From Periplaneta americana (lineage: Eukaryota > Arthropoda > Insecta > Blattodea > Blattidae): 64,000 nt of DNA. The notes beneath the pieces were generated by a model. That model did no database searches. It saw nothing but the letters and a program-made list of their open reading frames with translations, and was not told the origin of the DNA. The position numbers and the translations under genes were made by a program. The DNA lies in contig NC_091125.1 of assembly GCF_040183065.1 (NCBI RefSeq), positions 122,393,121-122,457,120 on the forward strand, given 5' to 3'. Of this stretch, positions 13,897 to 24,640 are shown in pieces (positions within the stretch are counted from its first letter, which is position 1; every line of letters begins with the position of its first letter).

Positions 13897-14353
13897 GAAC
13901 TTGACTACATACTAACCGACAGCCTAGCAGGTGCGAGGGACATGCAAGTCGTACCAAACCTGAAATTCTCGACGGATCACAGAATGGTGCGTGCCACAGT
14001 GAATATAAAGAGAAACAGAAGACATTTTGGGAATACAATAGCGAGCACAATTGACAGCTTAGATAGGCACACTTTCGGCCTTGCACTACAGGAACGACTA
14101 CAATAAATGGACCTATCCTCCCAGCGCGACCCACAGGATCTATACAACTCCATCGAAGAGGCCCTTACCCAAGCATCAATCACAGCCAGGAGAACAAATG
14201 GAACTAGAGAAAACAGTTCCAAGCTCAGCCCGTTAATAATTGCATTAATTGAACAAAGGAAGAGATTATATCCAAGCAGGGATGAAAACGAGGACAATAA
14301 AAACTAGTACGCAGAGATTGATAAGCAAACAAAAAGGGCGATCAGAAGGGACG
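13897..14353 (+). pseudogene. RTE endonuclease C-terminus and linker (broken)
   Basis: The frame from 13897 starts ELDYILTD and carries the TDHRMV motif, which matches the S/T-D-H block near the end of APE-type endonucleases in RTE LINEs; the histidine is catalytic in the family. The frame is broken by TAA at 14104-14106 and TAG at 14305-14307 but stays in register throughout, ending EIDKQTKRAIRRDV directly before the mariner insertion. The N-terminal part of the endonuclease is missing because the copy is 5' truncated. The position of the stops and the missing domain make it dead as an autonomous element. Confidence 0.8.
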
Positions 14354-14641
14354 TACAGTTACCCTTAAAAGGAATGAGACGACTCTTGGTCGTTGGAAGT
14401 TAAAAGTTCTACAGCGGGGTTCACTCGATATCGACGTAACGATACATAACATGAGAAATACAGCAAGAATTGTTACGAGGACCACAACAAGGACAAGGAC
14501 CAAAATAAGAATCACGAAGAAGACAGCCATTTAAGGCCACGATTTCACAACATTGCTCGAGTCACAAAATATCATTGCTTCTCTGTACCGAATGGCAAAT
14601 GCCTGCTATGGGATCTACATTCTAGACTGTTGTTGTCACTG

Positions 14642-14728
14642 TCTTGTCTCGGTAGCTCATATAGTAGCGTGTCGGTTCCATTGCTTAACCGAAACATCTC
14701 GTGTTCGATCCCAGGTGAAACTTTTTTT
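14642..14728 (+). other. tRNA-like segment, left side of the mariner element
   Basis: The segment has an A-box-like TAGCTCATATAGTAGCG, a self-complementary anticodon-arm-like TCGGTT...AACCGA with a 9-nt loop, a B box GTTCGATCC at about 14703, then a run of seven T, a potential Pol III terminator. The D- and T-stems pair poorly, so this is tRNA-derived rather than a working tRNA gene. It faces into the element; the B box lies about 346 bp from the left end. Confidence 0.6.
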
Positions 14729-14924
14729 ATTGAGATGTAATTAATTTCTTCAGAGTTCCTAGACTATATAATTTGTCGAAAAATATGAATAATTTATGCC
14801 CAATTTCTGGGTCTTACAAGTGGGCTGAATCTCGTCAAAAAAATAAATCTTACTTGAAAGTTAAGAGTATTTTTCCTCAAACAAAAATCACAAGAAACAA
14901 AAAGAGACCTGTCAACTTAAAATC

Positions 14925-15185
14925 TTGTCCACATGCCATCAGCTTCTATTACAGCTCTAAGTCGGTGCGGCATGGATGTCACGAGATTGTGGAATAAATT
15001 CTAATCCCCGGCGAGATCTTCCCAGGTTTCAAGAACTTGATCCCACAATTCGTCTCGATTTCGAGGGCGTCGGTGGGCATAGGTGGCTATGCTTCTCTTT
15101 TTCAATTCCGCCCATAAATTTTTGATGACATTCAAATCAGGTGACTGAATTCCTATTCGGCAGCACCTATAATCAATGGCTTGTA
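14925..15185 (-). pseudogene. Tc1-like transposase C-terminus remnant
   Basis: Minus-strand translation gives SPDLNVIKNLWAELKKR, then RRPRNRDELWDQVLETWEDL. After a stop at about 14998 the frame continues FHNLVTSMPHRLRAVIEADG. This matches the end of Tc1-family DDE transposases, where the motif is normally SPDLNPIENLW; the catalytic glutamate of IEN is lysine here. The internal stop, the missing N-terminus and the lost catalytic residue show it is inactive. It probably belongs to the surrounding element, but it could be a separate nested fragment. Confidence 0.75.
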
Positions 15186-15209
15186 TGAACATGATAAACA
15201 AATCCTGTT

Positions 15210-16345
15210 TCCAATGTTACTGAACAACTTCAAAATATTAATTTAAAAACTAAAAAAGGGTCGTAAATGCTGTATCTAGTGATTATTTACATTTATGTCT
15301 ACAAAATGAATCTTGGAAAAACGTTTATGTTACTGGTACTACTGATATTAAGAGTAAATGTATTGTATTTTTCACTTCATTTCAGAATCACTTCAGTGGA
15401 TGTTCTCCACTCAATGTTGTGAAAAAATTGAAAAGTAAAATCATGTAGATAATGCAGGGCTTACAAATCTCATGTATTAAAAAGAAGAATCTATATGTAA
15501 TGAGCTGCAATGTAACTATCCTCATATTCTTAAATACTACAAGAAGTACAGTGTAATTTATCAAAATTTATGAAAGAGGGAAATAGAACACACTTGAATA
15601 GAAAAGCACAAAATCCAGATAATGCAATTAAAGCTATTCGGAATATTATTAAAGTTAAACTTGTAGATATCCTAAGAAAGAAAATATGTTTTCATTAAAA
15701 TTAGTGATTATAAAGTAGAGGATCCCAAATCTATTGCAAATTCTTTTAACGTCTTATAGTACATAGTACAGAAATATTATTGACAACTTAAACATTCAAG
15801 ATTTTGCAAAAGATACTGCAATTAGTTACTTAACACATGCATTTAATTGTTAGTATTAATATATGTAATTAATCAATAACTGCAACAGTGCTTATACATT
15901 CAATCATAACATGAATTAAATTGAATGCACATTAAATTAAACACGTAGATAAAATAGTTAAAATCAACTGAAGGGGTGAGAATGAAATAATCCAAAGCCA
16001 CGCTTTTAACAAAAATTGTTTTGTGCGAGTACATTTATTACACATATGGGAAAGCTACTAATAAAATATTGTAATAATTACTCAACAAATGACATGGCCT
16101 AAGGACTCTAAACCTTTGTAATCGTTTGTCCGTGTGGCTTAGGAATATATTTTTAATTTAATTTTAATGATTAGTTTTTAATATATATATATATATATAT
16201 AATGCATTTACATTGTATGTGTATGTATATAAATGCATTCATTAGATTAACGTTTATAATATTATAACTTGTAATTTTGTAATTTCTGTGATCATTAACA
16301 CTTAATCTGAGGACTATGTAAAACTCTATTTCAACGTTATTTAGA
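15210..16345. other. Unrecognised AT-rich interior of the transposon
   Basis: I see no coding similarity here. The stretch is AT-rich and holds an (AT)n run at about 16180-16200. It may be decayed transposase sequence or filler. Confidence 0.5.
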
Positions 16346-16348
16346 AAA

Positions 16349-16436
16349 AAAAATCGTTGATATAGACTAAGAATCGAACTCGCTCTCTTCTACACAACAT
16401 GTAGAGATCTTAGCATCTGAGCTATTGCAACGACAC
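16349..16436 (-). other. tRNA-like segment, right side of the mariner element
   Basis: On the minus strand TCGTTG...CAACGA forms a six-pair acceptor-like stem. Inside it are TAGCTCAGATGC (A-box-like), an anticodon-like arm TCTAC/GTAGA whose 7-nt loop would present GUU (Asn), and the B box GAGTTCGATTC. A run of nine T follows. It faces inward, and its B box lies about 346 bp from the right end, mirroring the left copy. The sequence is only loosely similar to the left copy. Confidence 0.6.
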
Positions 16437-16726
16437 GAAAGCTTTACTTTCTGTGCGGAGTGTCGATCTAGTCATGAAGGTCCATTGTCGATTTAAATAC
16501 ACGATTTACGTATATATTTATCTCTTATTTACGTAATATTATCATATTTTTTGCAGTTTTTGAAGTGAATTACGGAACGATGCTAGTAACAAACCAAATA
16601 GCTTGAATCTAAGTAACTCAATATTCGTTATCTTGTGTATCAGTGCTCTGGTCTCTGATCATGCGCAGTGTTTTACATCTGAGACTTAGGAATATTCAAT
16701 CGTCTCATTCCTTTTCAGGGAAACTG

Positions 16727-18456
16727 TACGTGAACACAACACAGAGGCAGTAAGAACAATACTGGAATCATCCAAATCAACAAGACAAGCAAGAAAACAG
16801 AGAGGAAGTGGGAAGCAATGGCTCTTGGGAGCACGGGGACCCAGAGGCAACCGTCTAACAGAAAGAGAAGACATTGTGACGGCAGCCACAAACTACTACA
16901 GATCACTATACACCAGCTCCAAACAGGAAGCGAATCCAAGCGACAGTATTCAGATGAACAACGTAGACGACATCGAGGTCCCACCAATACTTCAAAGCGA
17001 GGTCAGGACAGCGATAGGGGAACTCAAATCCGGAAAAGCGCCCGGAGAAGACAACATCCACAACGAACACCTGAAACTCGGTCACGACTCCTTGCTAACA
17101 CCGCTCACCGCAGTCTTCAACGAAATACTCAAATCGGAGACAGTACCCCACCAATGGAAGACAAGCAAAATTATTCTACTCCACAAAAAAGGTGCCAAGG
17201 ACGACCTGAACAACTACCGTCCAGTCAGCCTGATGTCAAATGTCTACAAGCTGTTCTCTAAGATAATCACAAGGAGACTCACGAAAGTACTGGATGACAA
17301 CCAAGCTCCAGACCAGGCAGGATTTCGCTCAGGTTACAGCACGGTGGATCATCTACAGACAATCAACCAGGTCATAGAAAAAACGGACGAATTCAATATT
17401 CCCCTCTATCTCGCATTTATAGATTTCAAGAAAGCATTTGACTCGGTAGAACACTCCTGTGTATTACAGGCGCTGAGTAACCAGGGAGTCGAGCACAAAT
17501 ATATCAATATCCTAACTAAGCTCTACGGAGACTCGCACGCCATCGTGATGACAGAACGAGAAGGACAAATATTCAGAATAGGAAGAGGAGTCCGACAAGG
17601 GGATCCGATCTCACCAAAGCTATTTACTAGCCTCCTGGAAGACATATTCCGTAAGCTAAAGTGGAAGAAAAGACATGGAATCAATATAAACGGATATCGA
17701 CTGACGAACCTAAAATTCGCGGACGACATCGTACTTTTCGCTAAAAACGCCACCGACCTACAAGAGATGATACAGGAACTAAGCGATTGCAGCGCACACG
17801 CAGGCCTAAGCATGAACATGGAAAAATCCCAAGTCATGACGAACAGCCAACCACAACCAATCCAAGTCAACGCAACCAGATTACAGTACGTGGAGGAATA
17901 CATCTATCTGGGCCAATTGGTCGGATTCAAAAGCTGCATGACGAGAGAACTAAAAAGAAGAATTGCATCAGCATGGAGAGCTTTCTGGTCACTGCAATTC
18001 ATACTCCTTGACAAGAAACTGAACCGCAAACTAAAGCTGGAGGTGCTGCAATCCTGTATCTTCCCAACCTTACTGTACGGCTGTCAGACCTGGAAACTGA
18101 CCGTGAACCAGAAGACGCAGATTCAGATCTGCCAGCGCAAAATGGAGAGGAAAATCCTAGGACTCTCCCTCAGAGACAAGATTTCCAACACCAGACTCAA
18201 GCAGATGACAAACACCAGAGACATGGCACACCAAGGGGAACGCCTGAAATGGAAATGGGGAGGCCACGTGTCGAGACTCCAAGGCTGCAGATGGGCGCAT
18301 ATTTCCACCACGTGGGATCCACGCATCGGGAGGCGAAACCGAGGAAGACCTGGGACCAGATGGGCGGACTTCAAGAGCCTAGCTGGACCCCTGTGGTCCA
18401 GAACAGCCAAGAACCGAGAAGAATGGAGATCGCTACAGTTTGCCAGTATCGAGTGA
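16727..18456 (+). CDS. RTE-type reverse transcriptase ORF, intact 3' part
   Basis: This is an open frame of about 575 codons on the right side of the mariner insertion. The first residues, VREHNTEAVR, continue exactly from RRD on the other side once the insertion and one TA are removed. RT motifs follow in order: a thumb-proximal GKAPGEDNIHNEHLK block, LHKKGAKDDLNNYRPVSL, motif A AFIDFKKAFDSV, motif B GVRQGDPISPKLF, motif C FADDIVLF with both catalytic aspartates, and YLGQLVGF. The C-terminal GRRNRGRPGTRWADF block is typical of RTE elements. No internal stop is present, in contrast to the endonuclease half. A start codon within it (16818 or later) is not meaningful, because this is the middle of a longer polyprotein frame. 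It is mobile-element coding sequence, not a host gene. Confidence 0.9.
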
Positions 18457-18604
18457 GAGTGCAAGTGTACACACACAAACGATGAACAAAACTTATATAG
18501 AACAGAATCTACCGTCATGCGGATTAGCTCACCGCATGATCTCTAAAGAGCTCCCCTTTTAGGAGGATATAGCCCTTCACGGGAAAACCAAAGGCTATTT
18601 CATT

Positions 18605-18666
18605 TCATTCATTCATTCATTCATTCATTCATTCATTCATTTATTCATTCATTCATTCATTCATTC
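18605..18666 (+). repeat. (ATTC)n tail of the RTE element
   Basis: About 15 copies of ATTC, with one variant unit, directly follow the LINE 3' UTR and end at the satellite junction. RTE LINEs typically end in short tandem repeats rather than poly(A). Confidence 0.9.
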
Positions 18667-21600
18667 AATTCCGGAAATAATGGCCATACCGAAGAACGGG
18701 GTGCGGCCCTGTATTCCCTCTTGACTTGCTTCTTACACGATAGCATTAAGATGACTATCGCCAACACTTTCTGAATTTCGAGAAAAAAAGGGGAGGGGTT
18801 TGAACCCCTATTCCGCCGACATTCTAGCCGCCATAACTCCGCAGTACGTACAGTTAGAACAAAGCCGGTAATTGCGTTGACTAGAGATCGTTTCACTCTA
18901 TCTTCAGTATAAAGGAGAACTCTCTATCCCCGTGCGTTTTGACGGGAGAGGCCGACAAATTTTAAAAAGTTGTGATTTTGACCATCAAAAACAGAATTTT
19001 TTCTACACAAACAGAACGAAGCGACTCAGAGGCTCGCCCTTTTAACTGTAGCATCCCAGCATCTTCCCTGGTAATCACCGCAAAAATCCAGCAAATCCGT
19101 CGCACTGTTTTCTAACCCCAATTTTTAGGTACCTAAATTATTTGAGTCTCCAATTCCCTAAATAATGGCCATACCGAGGAACGGGGTGTGGCCCTGTATT
19201 ACCTCTTGACTTACTTCTTACAGGATAGCGTCAAATTGGCAATCTAGAATACTTTCTGATTTTCGCGAAAAAAGGGGAGGGTTTGAACCCCTATTCAGCC
19301 GACATTCTAGCCGCCATAACTCCGCAGTAGGTATAGATATAAAAAATCCGAAGAGTGCGTTTAATACAGCTCGTCGAACACTATTTTCGGTATAAAGGAC
19401 AACTCTCTATCGCGGCGCGTTTGGGCGGGAGAGGCAGACAAATTTTCAAAAAGTGGTCATTTTGACCTTCCAAAACAGACTTTTTTCTACACAAGGAGAA
19501 CAAAGCGGCTCAGAGGCGAGCCGTTTTAACTGTAGTATCCCAGCATCTTCCCTAGTAATCACCACAAAAATCCAGCAAATCCGTTGCACTTTTTTCTAGC
19601 CCCAATTTTTGGGTACCTAAAATATTTGAGTCTCTAATTCCGGAAATAATGGCCATACCGAAGAACGGGGTGCGGCCCTGTATTCCCTCTTGACTTACTT
19701 CTTACACGATAGCATTAAGATGATTATCGCGAACACTTTCTGAATTTAAAGAAAAAAAGGGGAGGGGTTTGAACCCCTATTCCGCCGACATTCTAGCCGA
19801 CATATCTCCGCAGTATGTACAGATAGAAGAAAGTCGAAAATTGCATTGCATAGAAATCGTTTCACTCTAACTTCAATATAAAGGAGAACTCTCTATCCCC
19901 GTGCGTTTTGACGGGAGAGGCCGACAAATTTAAAAAAAACTGTGATTTTGACCATCCAAATCAGACTGTTTTTCTACACAAAGAGAACGAAGAGACTCAG
20001 ACGCTCGCCGTTTTAACTGTAGCATCCCAGCGTCTTCCCTAGTAATCGCCGCAAAAATCCAGTAAATCCGTCGCACTTTGTTCTAGCCCAAATTTTTGGG
20101 TACCTAAATTATTTGAGTCTCCAATTCCCTAAATAATGGCCATACCGAGGAAGGGCGTGTGGCCCTGTATTACCTCTTGACTTACTTCTTACAGGATAGC
20201 GTCAAATTAGCAATCTAGAACACTTTCTGATTTTCGAGAAAAAAAGGGGACGGGTTTGAACCCCTATTCAGCCGACATTCTAGCCGCCATAACTCCGAAG
20301 TAGTTACAGATATAAAAAAGGCGAAGAGTGCGTTTAATACAGTTCGTCGAACTCTATTTTCCCTATAAAGGACAACTCTCTATCGCGGCGCGTTTGGACG
20401 GGAGAGGCCGCCAATTTTTCCAAAAATAGTCAGTTTTGATCATCTAAAACAGACTTTTTGCTACACAAAGAGAACGAAGCGACTCAGAGGCTCGCCCTTT
20501 TAACTGTGGCATCCCAGCATCTTCCCTAGTAATCACCGCAAAAATCCAGCAAATACGTCGCACTTTTTTCTAGCCCCCATTTTTGGGTACCTAAAGTATT
20601 TGAGTCTCCAATTCCCAAAATAATGGCCATCACGAGGAACGGGATGTGGCCCTGTATTACCTCTTGACTTACTTCTTACAGGATAGCGTCAAATTGGCAA
20701 TCTAGAACACTTTCTGATTTTCGAGAGTCCCTATTCAGCCGACATTCTATCCGCCATAACTCCGCAGTAGGTATAGATATAAAAAAAAGCCGAAGAGTGC
20801 GTTTAATACAGCTCGTCGAACTCTATTTTCGATATAAAGGACAACTCTCTATCGCGGCGCGTTTGGACGGGAGAGGCAGACAAATTTTCAAAAAATGGTC
20901 ATTTTGACCTTCCAAAACAGATTTTTTTCTACACAAGGAGAACGAAGCGGCTCAGAGGCCCGCCGTTTTAACTGTAGTATCCCAGCATCTTCCCTAGTAA
21001 TCACCACAAAAATCCAGAAAATCCGTTGCACTTTTTTCCAGCCCCAATTTTTGGGTACCTAAAATATTTCAGTCTCTAATTCCGGAAATAATGGCCATAC
21101 CGAAGAACGGGGTGCGGCCCTGTATTCCCTCTTGACTTACTTCTTACACGATAGCATTAAGATGACTATCGAGAATACTTTCTGAATTTCGAGAATAAAA
21201 GGGGAGGGGTTTGAACTCCTATTCCGCCGACATTCTAGCCGCCATAACCCCGCAGTACGTACAGATAGAACAAAGCCGATAATTGCGTTGAATAGAGATC
21301 ATTTCACTCTATCTTCAGTATAAAGGAGAATTCTATCCCCGTGCGTTTTGACGGGAGAGGCCGACAAATTTTAAAAAGTTGTGATTTTGACCATCCAAAA
21401 CAGAATTTTTTCTACACACAGAAAACGAAGCGACTCAGAGGCTCGCCCTTTTAACTGTAGCATCCCAGCATCTTCCCTAGTAATCACTGCAAAAATCCAG
21501 CAAATCCGTCGCACTGTTTTCTAGCCCCAATTTTTGGGTACCTAAAGTATTTGAGTCTTCAATTCCCTAAATAATGGCCATACCGAAGAACGGGGTGTGG

Positions 21601-23920
21601 CCCTGTATTACCTCTTGACTTACCTCTTACAGGATAGCGTCAAATTGGCAATCTAGAACACTTTCTGATTTTCGAGAAAAAAACGGGACTGGTTTGAACC
21701 CCTATTCAGCCGACATTCTAGCCGCCATAACTCCGCAGTAGGTATAGATTTAAAAAAGCCGAAGAGTGCGTTTATTACAGCTCGTCGAATTCTATTTTCG
21801 GTACAAAGGACAACTCTCTATCGCGGTGCGTTTGGACGGGAGAGGCAGACAAATTTTCAAAAAATGGTCATTTTGACCTTCCAAAACAGACTTATTTCTA
21901 CACAAGGAGAACGAAGCGGCGCGCCCTTTTAACTGTAGTATCCCAGCATCTTCCCTAGTAATCACCGCAAAAATCCAGCAAATCCCTTGCATTTTTTCTA
22001 GCCCCAATTTTTGGGTACCTAAAATATTTGAGTCTCTAATTCCGGAAATAATGGCCATAACGAAGAACGGTGTGGGGCCCTGTATTCCCTCTTGTCTTAC
22101 TTCTTACACGATAGCATTAAGATGACTATCGCGAACACTTTCTGAATTTCGAGAAAAAAAGGGGTGGGGTTGAACCCCTATTCCGCCGACATTCTAGCCG
22201 CCATAACTCCGCAGTACGTACAGGTAGAGGAAAGACGAAAATTGCGTTGAATAGAAATCGTTTCACTCTAACTTCAGTATAAAGGAGAACTCTCCATCCC
22301 CGTGCGTTTTGACGGGAGAGGCCGACAAATTTTAAAAAAATTGTGATATTGACCATCCAAAACAAACTTTTTCTACACAAAGAGAACGAAGCGACTAAGA
22401 GTCTCGCCCTTTTAACTGTAGCATCCCAGCATCTTCTCTAGTAATCACCGCAAAAATCCAGCAAATCCGTCGCACTTTTTTCTAGCCCAAATTTTTGGGT
22501 ACCTAAAGTATTTGAGTCTCCAATCCCCTAAATAATGGCCATACCGAGGAAGGGCGTGTGGCCCTGTATTACCTCCTGACTTACTTCTTACAGGATAGCG
22601 TCAAATTGGCTATCTAGAACACTTTCTGATTTTCGAGAAAAAAAGGGGACGGGTTTGAACCCCTATTCACCGGACATTCTAGCCGCCATAATTCCGCAGT
22701 ACGTATAATTTGAAAAAAGCCGAAGCTCGTCGAACTCTATTTTCGGTATAAAGGACAACTCCCTATCGCGGCGCCTTTGGACGGGAGAGGCAGACTAATT
22801 TTCGAAATATTGTCATTTTGACCTTCCAAAATAGACTTTTTTCTACACAAAGAGAACGAAGCGACCCAGAGGCTCGCCCTTTTAACTGTAGCATCCCAGC
22901 ATCTTCCCTAGTAATCACCGAAAATATCCAGCAAATCCGTCGCACTTTTTTCTAGCCCCAATTTTTGGGTACCTAATGTATTTGAGTCTCCAATTCCCTA
23001 AATAATGGCCATACCGAGGAACAGGGTGTGGCGCTGTATTACCTCTTGACTTACTTCTTACAGGATAGCATCAAATTGGCAATCTAGAACACTTTCTGAT
23101 TTTCGACAAAAAAAGGGGACGGGTTTGAACCCCTATTCAGCCGACATTCTAGCCGCCATAAATCCGCAGTAGGTATAGATATAAAAAAAGCCGAAGAGTG
23201 CGTTTAATACAGCTCGTCGAACTCTATTTTCGGTATAAAGTACAACTCTATCGCGGCGCGTTTGGACGGGAGAGGCCGCCAAATTTTCCAAAAATAGTCA
23301 TTTTGACCATCCAAAACAGACTTTTTTCTACACAAAGAGAACGAAGCGACTCAGAGGCTCGCCCTTTTAATTGTAGCATCCCAGCATCTTCCCTAGTAAT
23401 CACCGCAAAAATCCAGCAAATACGTCGCACTTTTTTCTAGCCCCAATTTTTGGGTACCTAAAGTATTTGAGTCTCCAATTCCCAAAATAATGGCCATACG
23501 GAGGAACGGGGTGCGGCCCTGTATTACCTCTTGATTTACGTCTTACAGGATAGCATCAAATTGGCAATCTAGAACACTTTCTGATTTTCGAGAAAAAAAA
23601 GGCGAGGGGTTTGAACACCTATTCAGCGGACATTCTAGCCGCCATACATCCGCAGAACGTATAATTAGAAAAAAGCCGAAGAGTGCGTTTAATACAACTC
23701 GTCGAACTCTATATTCGGTTTAAAGGACAACTGTCTATCGCGGCGCGTTTGGACGGGAGAGGCAGACAAATTTTCAAAAAATGGTCATTTTGACCTTCCA
23801 AATACAGACTTTATTCTACACAAGGAGAACGAAGCGACTCAGAGGCTCGCCCTTTTAACTGTAGCATCCCAGCATCTTCCCTAGTAATCACCGCAAAAAT
23901 CCAGCAAATACGTCGCACGA
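18667..23920. repeat. Satellite array, block 2
   Basis: Continuation of the same array in the same orientation. Marker positions are 18765, 19250 (variant), 19734, 20221, 20708, 21176 (variant), 21659, 22136, 22620, 23090 and 23575. Monomers here are more diverged from each other than in block 1, and the A/B alternation breaks down toward the right (A-A-A at 22620-23575). The array ends inside a monomer after AAATACGTCGCAC at about 23918. Confidence 0.96.
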
Positions 23921-24640
23921 CAGACAAGCCTACGAATGTAGGAACGCACAAGTATTCGAATATACTAATGTAAAATGTAGGAATGGACAATTGTAGGAAT
24001 ATATTAATGTACAAATGTATGAATGGAAAAGTATGAATGTACGAATGCCAAAGTGCCAAAATATACGAATTCACAAGTGTACGAATGTACTAATGTACAA
24101 ATATACGAATGTCAAGCGTACAAACGTAAGCATTAACAATAATGAATGTGCGATTGGCATGTTTACGAACGTACGAATGGAAGTACGAGTCTACGAATTG
24201 ACAAGATTTTGAGTGTACGAATTGACAGAATACGAATGTACGAAGGAATAGAGTACTTTCCTATGAATGTGGAGTCGTACGAATGTGCAAATGGAAATGT
24301 GTACAAATGTGCGAATGGAAAATTATCCGAATGGTCAATTCTACCTGTATACGAATGTACAAAGGCACAAATGCACGAATGCAATAGTGTACGATTGGAC
24401 AAGATTGCAAATGTAGGAAAGAAAAAGTGTGCGAATGTATCAATATAAAATTATGCAAGAGTACGAATGACAAACGTACGAATGTACGAATGCACAAGTG
24501 CACGAATGTGTAGTGTAGTGCACAAGTTTACAAATGTACTAATTCAAAAGTGTTCGAATGTACTAGTATACAAGTGTACAAATGTACTAATGCTAAAGTG
24601 TACAAATGGGCTATGAATGTAACAATGGACAATAACGAAT
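23921..24640. repeat. Degenerate short tandem repeat (about 10-12 bp, TACGAATGTA-like)
   Basis: Roughly 700 bp of irregular repeats of the type TACGAATGTACAAATG, beginning directly at the end of the satellite. Unit length and sequence vary widely. The open frames seen through it (rich in NVRMYKCTN-like strings, or their minus-strand counterparts) reflect the repeat and are not genes. Confidence 0.85.

Larger units (their letters stand above)
14356..16726 (-). mobile_element. Tc1/mariner-type DNA transposon with TA target duplication
   Basis: The 2371-bp insertion is bounded by TA at 14354-14355 and TA at 16727-16728. Its ends are imperfect terminal inverted repeats of about 27 bp: left CAGTTACCCTTAAAAGGAAT, right (reverse complement) CAGTTTCCCTGAAAAGGAAT, both continuing GAGACGA. 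CAGT ends and a TA duplication are the signature of the superfamily. Removing the element and one TA rejoins the host LINE frame as RRD-V-REHN with no codon lost. It contains a decayed Tc1-like transposase C-terminus on the minus strand and two inward-facing tRNA-like segments. The remainder is AT-rich and unrecognised. Confidence 0.88.
13887..18666 (+). mobile_element. RTE-type LINE inserted in the satellite, 5' truncated and itself interrupted
   Basis: The insertion lies between GAGTCTCT (ends 13886) and AATTCCGG (starts 18667). Joining these gives the uninterrupted type-B satellite sequence, so the array was continuous before insertion. At most an AA target duplication can be seen. The element reads left to right: the end of an apurinic-type endonuclease domain, a linker, the Tc1/mariner insertion at 14356-16726, then the reverse transcriptase, a short 3' UTR and a tail of ATTC repeats (18605-18666). 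Without the inner transposon the LINE part is about 2.4 kb. Family assignment rests on the RT and C-terminal motifs, which resemble insect RTE elements. Confidence 0.88.

Noticed and set aside
16818..17261. 147-codon frame overlapping the RT frame
   Set aside because: Shadow of the RTE reverse transcriptase in another frame; no domain.
1..23920. CRISPR array
   Set aside because: Repeat units are about 482 bp with no short repeat-spacer structure, and the sequence is clearly animal.
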